Assembly: GCA_018242665.1 (NCBI GenBank)
Contig: JAFEBL010000006.1
Span: 1 to 64,000, forward strand
Source: Nitrospira sp.
GTDB taxonomy: Bacteria > Nitrospirota > Nitrospiria > Nitrospirales > Nitrospiraceae
DNA: 64,000 nt
Reading direction: 5' to 3'
Under the pieces are notes generated by a model that saw only the letters and a program-made list of their open reading frames with translations, was not told the DNA's origin and did no database searches. Shown here in pieces: positions 29,624 to 39,208 of this stretch. The position numbers were made by a program, and so were the translations under genes. Within the stretch, counting starts at the first letter, position 1; the number at the start of each line of letters is the position of its first letter.

Positions 29624-30724
29624 GTGGCTGAACTCGAACTGCGTGCGGTTTCCAAATCGTTCCGTGACCAGCAGGTTTTGCGCGACGTATCATTGCTGGT
29701 TCCCGACGGGAGCTTCACCATTCTGCTCGGCCCATCCGGCTGCGGAAAATCCACACTGCTGCGGATTATCGCCGGGCTCGACCACCAGACCGCCGGCGAG
29801 GTGTTCATCGACGGCAACCCGGTGGATCACTTGCCTCCTGCCGAACGCGACATTGCCATGGTGTTTCAGCAATACGCGCTCTACCCGCACCTTTCCGTTC
29901 GTGAGAACCTGGCCTTTGCGCTGAAGATGCGGCGAGTCCCGCGCGATACCATTGAAACCCGCATCAGCGAAGCCGCGCAATTACTCGACATTCAACCGCT
30001 CCTGGACCGCAAACCCAAGGATCTCTCCGGCGGGCAGCGACAACGCGTCGCCATGGGACGAGCCATTGTGCGCAAGCCGAAGTTGTTCCTCTTTGACGAA
30101 CCGCTGTCCAATCTCGATGCGCAACTGCGCACCTCGACGCGGATTGAGTTGAAGAAACTGCAGCAACGCCTGGGCGCCACCATGATTTATGTCACCCACG
30201 ACCAGGTTGAAGCGATGACGCTTGGCGACCGCATCGTCGTGATCGAAGGCGGCCAGATTCACCAGGCCGACGAGCCGCAACGGACCTATGCGGCGCCGGC
30301 AGACCCGTTCGTCGCCTCCTTCATCGGCACCCCGCCCATGAACCTCTGGGAGGGAACCCTGACCATGGATGACGGGCACGCGACCTTCCGAAGTCATGAC
30401 ATGGTGCTCTCCCTCCCGGGCGATGTCGTGGATGCGTCTCCCGCATCAAGGACTTCGATCACGATCGGAATTCGGCCGGAAGACATTGTCCTTCACGAGG
30501 TCCCACAGGCGATAGCCGTCGAGGCGCAGGTGGAACTCGTGGAGGATCTCGGGGCCGATCTGGTCTTGCACTGCGCGATCGGTAGTCTGAAGCTAATGGT
30601 TCGCGCCGGCCGGAGTATGACGTTCAACGAGGGCGTGACTGTGCACCTCTGGTTCCCCTTGACGCAACTGCACCTGTTCATCGACAACCGCCGATCCGAT
30701 CCTCCCGTCGCCTCATCCCCTTGA
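29624..30724 (+). CDS. ABC sugar importer ATPase (MalK/UgpC family)
   Basis: The 366-residue ATPase powers the importer. Walker A is GPSGCGKSTLL (about residue 36), the signature LSGGQRQRVAMGRA (about 134), Walker B LFLFDEPLSNLDA, and the switch His is in IYVTHDQVEAMTL. The C-terminal third is a TOBE/OB-type regulatory domain (SITIGIRPEDIVL, about 283-293). Its closest functional setting is the binding protein and two permeases directly upstream. It is separated from them by 240 bases containing inverted repeat copy B, so its expression may be partly uncoupled. The start codon is GTG 29624, following GTAGGAGTCTCT. Confidence 0.92.
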   Translation: MAELELRAVSKSFRDQQVLRDVSLLVPDGSFTILLGPSGCGKSTLLRIIAGLDHQTAGEVFIDGNPVDHLPPAERDIAMVFQQYALYPHLSVRENLAFALKMRRVPRDTIETRISEAAQLLDIQPLLDRKPKDLSGGQRQRVAMGRAIVRKPKLFLFDEPLSNLDAQLRTSTRIELKKLQQRLGATMIYVTHDQVEAMTLGDRIVVIEGGQIHQADEPQRTYAAPADPFVASFIGTPPMNLWEGTLTMDDGHATFRSHDMVLSLPGDVVDASPASRTSITIGIRPEDIVLHEVPQAIAVEAQVELVEDLGADLVLHCAIGSLKLMVRAGRSMTFNEGVTVHLWFPLTQLHLFIDNRRSDPPVASSP

Positions 30725-30882
30725 CTGCGGCGCCGTCTGGCTTATCTCATCAGTAACGAGCCGAAGCGGCGGAGAAAAACCGTTCGTTTACTTGCAATGC
30801 GCCGGGAGACCTCGTAAGCTCCGGAAAGGATTGCATTCTTCGCTTCAGTGCGACGAACAAGTGAGATAGGAACCGACTCCTG

Positions 30883-31923
30883 ATGGCGACAGCACAACGC
30901 GGCTATTACGAAATTCTCGGGATTCCGCGCGAGGCCTCGGCCGACGACATCAAGAAAGCCTTTCGTCGTCGCGCCCGTGAGATCCACCCCGACCTCCATA
31001 CCGGCGCGAAGAAAACGGAGATGGAGAAGAAGTTCAAAGAACTGAACGAAGCGCATGAGGTGCTATCGGACCCCGATAAGCGAAAAAAATACGATCAATA
31101 CGGCCAGAACTGGGAACAGGCCGAGGCCTATGAAAAAGCCCGCCAGCAAGCAGGCGCCCAAGCGGGACGCGGCGGACCCGCCGGTGGATTCAGCGGCGGC
31201 GACTTCGGTGATATTTTCGAGACGTTTTTCGGCGGTCGTGGGCGGGGCGGCGGAGGGGCGGGAACCGCGGGATTTGCCGTCGATGGCGAGGACTTGGAAA
31301 CCGACGTGCACCTCAGCATGCATGACGTCTTGACCGGCGTCACCCGCCGAATCGATCTGACGGAGCGCGTCACGTGCAAGGCCTGCGGCGGCAGCGCCAT
31401 CGTTCGAGGGCGGCCCTGCGTGGTCTGCGGAGGGTCCGGGACGCAGGCGGAAAAACGTACCATTGAAGTCCGGATTCCCGCCGGCGTCGAAAACGAGACT
31501 CGGGTTCGCATTGCAGGCAAAGGCCAACCAGGTGTGAACGGAGGCAAAGCTGGCGATCTCTATCTGCGTGTTCATCTGCAGACGAATGGCGTGTTCCGGC
31601 AAAAGGGCTCCGACATTCATGTGACGCTCCCGGTCTGGCCCTGGGAAGCGGCGTTGGGCGCCGACGTCATGGCCCCGACATTGACTGAACCGGTGAAGGT
31701 CAAAATTCCCGCCGGCAGTAAGGCCGACGGTAAGCTGCGCCTCAAGGGAAAGGGCCTGCCCACCGCCACCGGCGACCGGGGCGATCTGTTTCTCAAACTG
31801 AAAATCGTCATGCCCTCCGCCGTCTCCGACGAGGAACGTGCGCTCTACGAACAACTGAGCCGCAGTCGCCACAGCGATCCGCGCGCGGACATTCTCGCCG
31901 CATCCAAACGCAGTTCATCCTGA
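30883..31923 (+). CDS. DnaJ-type co-chaperone with a single zinc centre
   Basis: The 346-residue protein has a J-domain (residues 6-70) with HPD in REIHPDLHT, a long Gly-rich linker ([21 protein letters not shown]), and DnaJ C-terminal substrate-binding repeats from about 135. The zinc region contains only two CxxC motifs (CKACGGS and CVVCGGSGT) instead of the four repeats of classical DnaJ. It therefore resembles DnaJ-CbpA intermediates with one zinc site. It stimulates DnaK ATPase. It lies downstream of the transporter but separated by 158 bases, and dnaK/grpE are not nearby. Confidence 0.9.
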   Translation: MATAQRGYYEILGIPREASADDIKKAFRRRAREIHPDLHTGAKKTEMEKKFKELNEAHEVLSDPDKRKKYDQYGQNWEQAEAYEKARQQAGAQAGRGGPAGGFSGGDFGDIFETFFGGRGRGGGGAGTAGFAVDGEDLETDVHLSMHDVLTGVTRRIDLTERVTCKACGGSAIVRGRPCVVCGGSGTQAEKRTIEVRIPAGVENETRVRIAGKGQPGVNGGKAGDLYLRVHLQTNGVFRQKGSDIHVTLPVWPWEAALGADVMAPTLTEPVKVKIPAGSKADGKLRLKGKGLPTATGDRGDLFLKLKIVMPSAVSDEERALYEQLSRSRHSDPRADILAASKRSSS

Positions 31924-31949
31924 CCACCAGGCACGGAGGCCGGCCGTCC

Positions 31950-32597
31950 ATGACGATGGTCGAATACGCGCTCCTCGCGTTCAGTTCGCTGTTCGTCATC
32001 GTGGATCCCATCGCCGTGGTCCCGGCCTTTCTGGCCATGACGCCGCGAGATTCCGTGGCCCAGCGGCTTCGAACCGCGCGGGTCGCCTGCCTCGTGACCG
32101 TCGGCCTGTTGACCGGCTTCGCATTGTTCGGCCAGACCTTGCTCAAACTCCTAGGAATTTCCCTACCCGCCGTCCAAATCGCCGGCGGGCTCATTCTGTT
32201 GCTGGTCTCGCTGGACATGTTGCGCGCGCAACGGTCCACAGTTCAGGAAACCGCCGCAGAAACCGCTGCCGGCACGAGCAAGGACGACATCGCGGTCACC
32301 CCGCTGGCCATTCCCATGCTCGCGGGACCGGCCGCGATCTCGACCGTCATTTTGTTGGAAACCCAGGCCACCACCTGGGCGCTGCGCGCGGTATTGCTGG
32401 CATGCCTTGTACTGATCGGACTGGCGAGTTACAGTATATTGGCGATCGGCGCACGCAGCGCGAAGTGGCTGAATCCCATTGCCGAGAAAATCATCGCTCG
32501 CTTGATGGGGCTGTTGCTGGCGGCGCTGGCCGTTCAATTTATGGTGAATGCCCTCACCGGTGACCAGGGCTTGCTCCGTGGGCTGACAGGACATTAA
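31950..32597 (+). CDS. MarC family integral membrane protein
   Basis: The 215-residue inner-membrane protein has about six helices. Family motifs are FVIVDPIAVVPAFLAMTP near the N-terminus and VTPLAIPMLAGPAAISTVI in the middle, with a closing MGLLLAALAVQFMVNAL. The function of the MarC/UPF0056 family is unresolved, and older multidrug-resistance links are not supported for MarC itself. It starts 26 bases after dnaJ-like and is followed 26 bases later by a His-rich periplasmic protein gene, so a transcript covering these genes is plausible. Confidence 0.9.
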   Translation: MTMVEYALLAFSSLFVIVDPIAVVPAFLAMTPRDSVAQRLRTARVACLVTVGLLTGFALFGQTLLKLLGISLPAVQIAGGLILLLVSLDMLRAQRSTVQETAAETAAGTSKDDIAVTPLAIPMLAGPAAISTVILLETQATTWALRAVLLACLVLIGLASYSILAIGARSAKWLNPIAEKIIARLMGLLLAALAVQFMVNALTGDQGLLRGLTGH

Positions 32598-32623
32598 TCG
32601 CACTTAACCGAAGGAGGATCCGC

Positions 32624-33232
32624 ATGACGACAAAACTCTTTACACTGGCCACCGCGTCGGCCCTCGCCTGCGCGCTGACGATGTCTCCCGCCTGGGCAAA
32701 CCCCGAAGGTGGATACGGCGGGCACGGCGGCGGCTACGGCAAAGGCGGCCACGCGATGGGTAGTGCCATGGCCGAGATGATGATGCACGGCGGCGCAGGC
32801 CACCTCATCCGCCATCTGCTCAAACATGAGAAGGAAATCGGTCTCTCCGCGGACCAGGTGACCAAGCTCAAGGACCTGCAACTGACCCTGGACAAGACCC
32901 GCATCAAGATGGAAGCGGATGTGCAGGTCGTCGAGCGGGAATTGAAGGCGCTCACCGATGAAGAAAAGTCGGACCTCGGCGCGATCGAAGCGAAACTCAA
33001 GCAGAGCGCGGACGTGCAGGTGGCTCTCCGTATGATGTCCATCAAGACCCGACGGGAGGCGTTGGGCGTGTTGACGGCGGACCAGCGCGCGAAGGAAAAA
33101 GTCGAGCATGAGAAGGCCATGCAGGAGCACAAGAGCATGGGGAAGGGATCCTCTCATGGCGCGAACCCGCACGGCAGCTCCGGCGTGAACCCGCATGGCG
33201 CCAATCCGCATGGTGCGGCAAAACCTCAATAA
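32624..33232 (+). CDS. Spy/CpxP-like periplasmic protein with His-rich ends
   Basis: The 202-residue protein has a cleavable signal peptide (MTTKLFTLATASALACALTM, cleavage after SPAWA). A Gly/His/Met-rich segment follows (GGYGGHGGGYGKGGHAMG, MMMHGGAGH), then a long helical part (about residues 65-160) with LSADQVTKLKDLQ and VLTADQRAKEK. These are the two LTxxQ-like motifs of Spy/CpxP/CnrX-type chaperones and metal sensors. The C-terminus holds three NPHG repeats. Metal binding (Cu or Ni) or periplasmic chaperoning is the likely role, inferred from composition. ATG 32624 follows AAGGAGG. Together with the following gene it forms a probable envelope-stress pair. Confidence 0.72.
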   Translation: MTTKLFTLATASALACALTMSPAWANPEGGYGGHGGGYGKGGHAMGSAMAEMMMHGGAGHLIRHLLKHEKEIGLSADQVTKLKDLQLTLDKTRIKMEADVQVVERELKALTDEEKSDLGAIEAKLKQSADVQVALRMMSIKTRREALGVLTADQRAKEKVEHEKAMQEHKSMGKGSSHGANPHGSSGVNPHGANPHGAAKPQ

Positions 33233-33264
33233 GCTATTCACCTGCACTGAATTGGAGGTCATCG

Positions 33265-33633
33265 ATGATCAAGCACCTGGCAATCCCCGCGCTGATGGTA
33301 GCGGCGCTGTGTGTTACGACGACTCCCGCCTGGAGCGACAAGGGGCACAAGGGCAAGGACGAGAAGTGTGATGTCGCCGACTTGGTGAAAGATGCCAAAG
33401 TCACCATCGACCAAGCGATCAAAACCGCACTGGACGCAGTTCCTGGTACGGCGGTCGAAGCCGAGCTTGAGAAGAAGCACGACAAGACCGTCTGGGAAGT
33501 TGAGGTGCTTGGAGCCGACGGCGCGATGACGGAAGTGCACATCGACGCCGCAACCGGCGCCGTCATCGACAAAGAAGCCAAGCACGAGAAACACGAGAAG
33601 AAAGAAAAGCACGAGAAGAAGGACAAGCATTGA
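33265..33633 (+). CDS. PepSY-domain periplasmic protein with Lys/His/Glu tail
   Basis: The 122-residue exported protein has a signal peptide (MIKHLAIPALMVAALCVTTT, cleavage near PAWS). One PepSY domain (about residues 40-100) contains VTIDQAIKTALDAVPGTAVE, WEVEVLGADG and HIDAATGAVID. The tail is a charged repeat of KHEKKEK type that could bind metal or polyanions. PepSY domains are often inhibitory or sensory in the periplasm. The start follows TTGGAGGTC. It is the last gene before a strong terminator at 33642-33682, so it ends the transcript that includes the Spy-like gene. Confidence 0.82.
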   Translation: MIKHLAIPALMVAALCVTTTPAWSDKGHKGKDEKCDVADLVKDAKVTIDQAIKTALDAVPGTAVEAELEKKHDKTVWEVEVLGADGAMTEVHIDAATGAVIDKEAKHEKHEKKEKHEKKDKH

Positions 33634-33641
33634 TCATACTT

Positions 33642-33682
33642 GCGGCAGGGTCGCATCGTGAGGTGCTTCCCTGCCGCGTTTT
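33642..33682 (+). terminator. Rho-independent terminator after PepSY gene
   Basis: A stem formed by GCGGCAGGG (33642-33650) and CCCTGCCGC (33669-33677), nine perfect pairs, is followed by GTTTT. It lies eight bases after the PepSY stop codon and ahead of ilvD. Confidence 0.82.
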
Positions 33683-33861
33683 CACGACTGCCCTCCACTT
33701 CCGCCGCTTCACCACTCCAGCATAGCCACGGCCCTGTCAGGTCTCAGCGCAAGAGCTGCAGATTGACCCCCTCGGGGCATCTATGCGAAAGTTTGCGATC
33801 CATCTCCCACATAGATTGAACTGAACCCGTAGTGTCCCGTCCCGTAACTGAAGGAGTTTCC

Positions 33862-35535
33862 ATGACGACCGACCCTCGACACAAAAGCCACAACCTGCTC
33901 GACGGACCGGGCCGCGCGCCGGCCCGCGCGATGTTGAAAGCCGTCGGCTTTACCGATGCCGACCTCGAACGCCCGCTGATCGGCGTCGCCAACACCTGGA
34001 TTGAAGTCATGCCCTGCAACTTTCACCTGCGCCGCTTATCGGAGCGGGTCAAAGCTGGCATCCGCGCGGCAGGCGGCACCCCGATCGAATACAACACCAT
34101 CGCGGTCTCCGACGGCATTTCCATGGGCACCGAGGGCATGAAGGCCTCGCTCATCAGCCGCGAGGTCATCGCCGATTCCATCGAGCTCGTCGCACGCGGG
34201 CACCTCTTCGACGGCGTCGTTGCCCTTTCGGGATGCGATAAGACCATTCCCGGCACAGTCATGGCGCTCTGCCGGTTGAACGTGCCATCCCTCATGCTGT
34301 ACGGCGGCTCCATCATGCCCGGGCAGTTCCAGGGGCACGACGTCACCATTCAGGACGTCTTCGAGGCGGTCGGCAAACATGCGTCCGGCAAAATGTCGAA
34401 CGCCGAATTGAAAGACTTGGAAGATCACGCCTGCCCCGGGCCCGGCGCCTGCGGCGGCCAGTTCACGGCCAATACGATGGCCATTGCGTTTGAGTTCCTT
34501 GGCATCTCGCCGATGGGGCGTAACGGCGTGCCGGCTATGGACCAGCGCAAGGATGACGTGGCGTTCGAATGCGGCAAACTGGTCATGGACCTGCTCAAGA
34601 AAGACATTCGCCCGAAACAGATCATCACGCGCCGCTCTATCGAGAATGCCATCGCCGCCGTGGCGACGACCGGCGGATCGACGAATGCCGTCTTACACCT
34701 GCTGGCTGTCGCGCGCGAGATGGGCGTGCGTTTGACCATCGACGATTTCGACAAGATCAATCGAAAGGTGCCGCTGCTGGCCGATCTCAAGCCGGGCGGC
34801 CGATTCACCGCCGCGGATCTCTATGCGGCTGGAGGCACTACCCTGGTCGCCAAACGGTTGGTCGACGCCAAAATCCTGCACCCGGACCAGATCACCGTCA
34901 GCGGGCGAACTATTGGTGAAGAAGCCAAGTCCGCCGCAGAGCAGCCTAATCAGCAGGTCTTGCGCCCGATTACGCAGCCGATCAAGCCGACGGGCGGCCT
35001 CGTCATTCTGAAAGGCAACCTGGCGCCTGATGGATGCGTCGTCAAAGTAGCCGGTCACTCCATCATGCATTTCAGCGGACCGGCGAAGGTCTACGAGCGC
35101 GAAGAAGATGCCTTCAAGGCCGTGCAGGCCGGGAAGATCAAGGCCGGCGATGTCGTCGTGATCCGGTACGAAGGACCGTCCGGCGGGCCCGGCATGCGGG
35201 AGATGCTCGGGGTCACCGCGGCGATCGTCGGCGCGGGACTCGGTGATTCCGTGGCACTGCTGACCGACGGACGGTTCTCAGGAGCTACCCACGGCCTGAT
35301 GGCGGGACACGTGGCGCCGGAAGCCATCAAGGGCGGTCCGATTGGGGCCGTGAAGACCGGCGATATCATCACGTTCGACATTGCGAAACGGCGGCTGGAT
35401 GTCAACGTGACGCAGAAAGAACTCGCCGCCCGCTTGAAAAAGGTCAAACACCCGGCGCCCCGCTATATCTCCGGCGTGATGGGGAAATATGCCCGCCACG
35501 TCTCTTCCGCCTCTGAAGGCGCGGTAACCAGCTAG
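33862..35535 (+). CDS. ilvD: Dihydroxy-acid dehydratase
   Basis: It dehydrates 2,3-dihydroxy-3-methylbutanoate and its isoleucine counterpart to the 2-keto acids in branched-chain amino acid biosynthesis. The 557-residue length and the cysteines in [12 protein letters not shown] (about residue 125) and [13 protein letters not shown] (about 195) that ligate the iron-sulfur cluster are typical, as is the C-terminal [19 protein letters not shown] 33862 follows AAGGAG, so ten upstream codons of open frame are rejected. A secreted-protein gene starts two bases after the stop. Confidence 0.95.
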   Translation: MTTDPRHKSHNLLDGPGRAPARAMLKAVGFTDADLERPLIGVANTWIEVMPCNFHLRRLSERVKAGIRAAGGTPIEYNTIAVSDGISMGTEGMKASLISREVIADSIELVARGHLFDGVVALSGCDKTIPGTVMALCRLNVPSLMLYGGSIMPGQFQGHDVTIQDVFEAVGKHASGKMSNAELKDLEDHACPGPGACGGQFTANTMAIAFEFLGISPMGRNGVPAMDQRKDDVAFECGKLVMDLLKKDIRPKQIITRRSIENAIAAVATTGGSTNAVLHLLAVAREMGVRLTIDDFDKINRKVPLLADLKPGGRFTAADLYAAGGTTLVAKRLVDAKILHPDQITVSGRTIGEEAKSAAEQPNQQVLRPITQPIKPTGGLVILKGNLAPDGCVVKVAGHSIMHFSGPAKVYEREEDAFKAVQAGKIKAGDVVVIRYEGPSGGPGMREMLGVTAAIVGAGLGDSVALLTDGRFSGATHGLMAGHVAPEAIKGGPIGAVKTGDIITFDIAKRRLDVNVTQKELAARLKKVKHPAPRYISGVMGKYARHVSSASEGAVTS

Positions 35536-35537
35536 CC

Positions 35538-36446
35538 ATGGCAATCCTGCCCCAATGGAGTCTTGCGGCGGCGATCTTCGCCGCCGCCTGCCTTCTCGGG
35601 GTGAGTGGTCCCGGTCACGCGGCCGAGCCGGCTGAATCCCTCTGCACCGACTGGCAAAGCCGCCATCCCCAGTGGATCTGGTGTGACGATTTTGAAGTCG
35701 ACCGTCTCAGCAGCTATTTCGAATATGACATCCGTCACGGCCGTTTCGTCCGGGAACCCGGAGCGGGAACCGGCGCATCGATCGGCATGCGCGCGGAATA
35801 CCTGCCCGGCGATCCGCACGGAGGTTCGCTCCATCTGGCCTTCGGCAAGACGCCCATCGCATACATGAAACCGGTCGATGCCGGAACTGCGCGCTACCGC
35901 GAGATTTACTGGCGCTTTGACCTGCGCCTGCAACCGGGATGGACCGGAGGCGGCGCCGATAAACTCACCCGAGCGACGATTCTCTCGAGCGACCGGTTTG
36001 CGCAGGCCGCCATCGGCCACCTGTGGAGCGGCGGGCTGCCCGGCTCAGACCCCGAACGGCTGTACCTCGATCCCGCTTCCGGCACGGACGAGTTCGGGGA
36101 CTTGCGCACCACCACCTATAACGACTTTCCCCGCTTGCGATGGATCGGTGCGGCCGGCGGCGAAACGCCGTTGTTCAATCCGATCCATATCGGGAAATGG
36201 TTCTGCATCGAACTGCATATGAAATTGAACCAGGCCGATGCGAGCGACGGCGTGTTTGAATATTGGATCGACGACCGCCTGGAAGCGCAGCGCACCGGCC
36301 TGAACTGGATCGGCGCCTATAGTACGTACGGCATCAACGCGGTCTATCTGGAGCAGTATTGGACCTCGGTTCCCTTCAGCAAGGTGCAGCAGCGCTACTG
36401 GGACAATTTCGTGGTCTCCACCGCCCGCATCGGATGTAGCCGATGA
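35538..36446 (+). CDS. Secreted protein with polysaccharide-lyase-like fold
   Basis: The 302-residue protein has a signal peptide (about 1-29, cleavage near GHA). The mature part contains WFCIELHMKLN, GVFEYWIDDRLEA and WDNFVVST, a pattern seen in concanavalin-like secreted polysaccharide lyases and related sugar-binding jelly-roll proteins. I cannot identify a catalytic set. Two cysteines near the N-terminus (CTDW, WCDD) and one at the end may form disulfides. It follows ilvD after two bases, so it could be cotranscribed, though a functional link is not obvious. A degradative or structural role in the cell envelope is inference. Confidence 0.6.
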   Translation: MAILPQWSLAAAIFAAACLLGVSGPGHAAEPAESLCTDWQSRHPQWIWCDDFEVDRLSSYFEYDIRHGRFVREPGAGTGASIGMRAEYLPGDPHGGSLHLAFGKTPIAYMKPVDAGTARYREIYWRFDLRLQPGWTGGGADKLTRATILSSDRFAQAAIGHLWSGGLPGSDPERLYLDPASGTDEFGDLRTTTYNDFPRLRWIGAAGGETPLFNPIHIGKWFCIELHMKLNQADASDGVFEYWIDDRLEAQRTGLNWIGAYSTYGINAVYLEQYWTSVPFSKVQQRYWDNFVVSTARIGCSR

Positions 36447-36542
36447 CGGTAGACGCCTGTGGCCGTTCAGGCCGTAACCGGAAAAGTTAACCGTTTCTTG
36501 ATCTCCCAACTCGCCCGACTGGTGTAGACTGCACACCCGCTC

Positions 36543-38684
36543 ATGATGGCACCACGACGTACTGCTCTAGTCCCCCAGTCATCGCCTCCGGCTGCGCCAC
36601 CCGCCGAGGGGCGCCCCCTCACCAGTGATCTGTCCCGTCCGGAATGGTTCATCAATCGCGAATTAAGTCTCTTGGAATTCAACCGCCGGGTCCTCGATCT
36701 CGCGAAAGATTCGAACGTTCCCCTGTTGGAGCGGCTGAAATATCTCTGCATCGTCAGTTCCAATCTCGATGAATTTTTCGAAGTGCGCGTGGCCGGACTC
36801 AAAGAACAAGTCACGCACGGCGCCGAGCAGCGGGGCGCCGACGGCCTGACCCCGTCCGAACTCCTGAGCCGCATTGCCGTCCTCACTCATCAGTTAGTGC
36901 AGGAGCAATATCATGTGCTGAATCACTCGCTGATTCCCAAGCTCGCCGAAGAGCGCATCCGCTTTCTGAAGCGAGTCGACTGGATGCCTTCGCACATTCG
37001 CTGGATGCGCCGGTTCTTTTCGCGGGAGTTGTTGCCGCTGCTGAGCCCGGTCGGCCTCGACCCCGCGCACCCGTTTCCGAAACTCCTCAATAAGAGTCTA
37101 AATTTTCTGGTCACGCTCGAAGGAACGGACGCCTTCGGCCGTCCCAACGGCACGGCCATCGTGCAAGTGCCACGTTCACTGCCGCGGGTCATTCATCTGC
37201 CCAAGCGGAGCGCCGCCTGGCCGCATGATTTCGCATTCCTGTCGTCAGTCATTCACGCCTTCGTTCATAAGCTGTTCCCCGGCATGCAAGTCACCGGGTG
37301 TTACCAGTTTCGGGTGACCAGGAACAGCAATCTCTTCGTCGACGAGGAAGATGTCGACGATCTGCGCCGAGCGCTCGAAGGCCAATTGCCGGAGCGCCGT
37401 TTCGGTGACGAAGTGCGGCTGGAGGTGGCGGACAACTGCCCTCCTGATCTGGTCTATTTTCTTCGGGAGCAGTTTCACCTGGAGGCGCGGGACGTCTATC
37501 AATGCCACGGGCCGGTGAACTTGCATCGGCTCATGGCGGTGCCGGACCTGGTCGATCGCCCCGATCTCAAGTTCGCGCCCTTTACGCCGAGCACGCCCAC
37601 CTCTCCGGTGCCGAGTGAAGATTGGTTCGACGCCATCAGGCAAAGCGATATCTTGCTGCATCACCCCTATCAGTCCTTCACTCCTGTGACGGAGTTTCTC
37701 CGACAGGCCGCCACGGACCCGCATGTCCTGACCATCAAGCAGACGCTGTATCGCACTGGCGCGGATTCCGCCATTGTGCAATCACTGGTCGATGCCGCGC
37801 GAGGCGGGAAAGAAGTCACCGTGGTCATCGAATTGCGCGCCCGTTTTGACGAGGAAGCCAATATCGAACTGGCGCACGATTTGGAAGAGGCCGGCGCGCA
37901 CGTCGTGTATGGGGTGGTGGGGCTCAAGACCCACGCCAAGATGAGTTTAGTGCTTCGGCGGGAAGGCCGGCTCTTGCGCAGCTACACCCATCTCGGAACG
38001 GGCAACTACCACGCCCGCAACGCGAAACTGTATACCGATTTCGGCCTGCTCACCTGTGATGCGGCGATCGGCAGGGATGTCCGAACCGTTTTTCAACAGC
38101 TCACCTCGTTGGGACAACCGGGGCGACTCAAACACCTGCTGCAATCCCCGTTCACCTTACACACGACTTTACTGAAATGGATCGCGCGTGAAACCGACCG
38201 CGCCAAACAGGGCAGACCGGCTCAGATCATCGCGAAGATGAACGCCTTGCTGGAACCGCAGATCATCCGCGCCTTATACAAAGCGTCCCAGGCCGGCGTG
38301 AAAATCGATCTGATCGTCCGTGGACCTTGCGCCCTGCGGCCGGGGATTGTCGGCCTCTCGGAACATATTCGCGTACGCTCCATCATCGGCCGGTTTCTCG
38401 AACACAGCCGAATCTTTTATTTTTTGAACGACGGCGACGACCGCATATTTCTGTCCAGCGCCGACTGGATGGATCGGAACTTTTTCAGACGAATTGAAGT
38501 CGCCTTCCCCGTGTTGGAGAAAACCTTGCGGCAACGGGTGATCGACGAGGGCCTCCGGCCTTACCTTGAAGACAATACCCACGCCTGGATTCTTCATCGA
38601 GACGGCACCTACAAACGGCAGACGCCAGGCCGAAGAACGGCGCGTTCGGCCCAACAATGGTTGATGAACCAACTCGTCCCATAG
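36543..38684 (+). CDS. ppk: Polyphosphate kinase 1
   Basis: This enzyme polymerises the terminal phosphate of ATP into polyphosphate reversibly. The 713-residue length fits. N-terminal family blocks are PEWFINRELSLLEFNRRVL and SSNLDEFFEVRVAGLKE. The autophosphorylated His is in VGLKTHAKMSLVLRRE (about residue 463), followed by YTHLGTGNYHARNAKLYTDF. A second conserved His lies in the C-terminal SLADWMDRN-like region (reads SSADWMDRNFFRRIEV). The N-terminus has about 30 low-complexity residues, and the start may be ATG 36543 or 36546. It precedes a 70-base gap and the opposite-strand zinc-ribbon gene. Confidence 0.95.
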   Translation: MMAPRRTALVPQSSPPAAPPAEGRPLTSDLSRPEWFINRELSLLEFNRRVLDLAKDSNVPLLERLKYLCIVSSNLDEFFEVRVAGLKEQVTHGAEQRGADGLTPSELLSRIAVLTHQLVQEQYHVLNHSLIPKLAEERIRFLKRVDWMPSHIRWMRRFFSRELLPLLSPVGLDPAHPFPKLLNKSLNFLVTLEGTDAFGRPNGTAIVQVPRSLPRVIHLPKRSAAWPHDFAFLSSVIHAFVHKLFPGMQVTGCYQFRVTRNSNLFVDEEDVDDLRRALEGQLPERRFGDEVRLEVADNCPPDLVYFLREQFHLEARDVYQCHGPVNLHRLMAVPDLVDRPDLKFAPFTPSTPTSPVPSEDWFDAIRQSDILLHHPYQSFTPVTEFLRQAATDPHVLTIKQTLYRTGADSAIVQSLVDAARGGKEVTVVIELRARFDEEANIELAHDLEEAGAHVVYGVVGLKTHAKMSLVLRREGRLLRSYTHLGTGNYHARNAKLYTDFGLLTCDAAIGRDVRTVFQQLTSLGQPGRLKHLLQSPFTLHTTLLKWIARETDRAKQGRPAQIIAKMNALLEPQIIRALYKASQAGVKIDLIVRGPCALRPGIVGLSEHIRVRSIIGRFLEHSRIFYFLNDGDDRIFLSSADWMDRNFFRRIEVAFPVLEKTLRQRVIDEGLRPYLEDNTHAWILHRDGTYKRQTPGRRTARSAQQWLMNQLVP

Positions 38685-38757
38685 ACCGGCGGTCTGCTTC
38701 ACGTCAGTCGCTCCAACCCCTCGGGCACATTCTTTCCTCACCACTGATCTGTTGCCA

Positions 38758-38973
38758 CTACAAGGCATCGGCTGCAAGGTGGTCCAGTCGTTTGTCTATG
38801 CATCCAGGGCACAGTGTAGCCTGAGGCCTACGGACAATGAAGACAGAGCGAAAACTGCTATTGCAGTCACGGCACATGCCGCGGATCTTGGACACGTCAT
38901 GGCGAAACGACAAGATATCTTGGCGGCGTGGACGAGATGGCGCAATTTGTAGCCGCTCATGTACAGAGCTCAT
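38758..38973 (-). CDS. Small zinc-ribbon protein (71 residues), hypothetical
   Basis: ATG 38971-38973 follows GAAGGAGGC, a strong ribosome-binding site, and ends at TAG 38758. The product contains RGMCRDCNSSFRSVFIV (about residues 31-47) and ATLCPGCIDKRL (about 53-64). These two CxxC pairs are about 20 residues apart, which fits a zinc ribbon. The N-terminal 25 residues are basic (SRPRRQD). No family is recognised. A longer frame opens 16 codons upstream, but the ribosome-binding site supports the internal ATG. The spacing from the next lipoprotein gene is 235 bases. Confidence 0.6.
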   Translation of the reverse strand: MSSVHERLQIAPSRPRRQDILSFRHDVSKIRGMCRDCNSSFRSVFIVRRPQATLCPGCIDKRLDHLAADAL

Positions 38974-39208
38974 GTGATGCCTCCTTCGTCGGTAGTGAGG
39001 TGCGTCGATCACGACCAGCATACAGGCGGAACATCACAGACGATTCTCGGGAAGGTCAACGCAGTGTTAACGAAAGTGGCACTTGTGGAAAAGCAGTTGA
39101 AACGGATTCCGAGCAGGGAACACAGAAGCAGGCTCACGGCAGGCCACGCCACATCCTGTCTCGCACTTTCCCGTGGTGCGCATCCTCATATCCGGTACGA
39201 TCCGCCCT

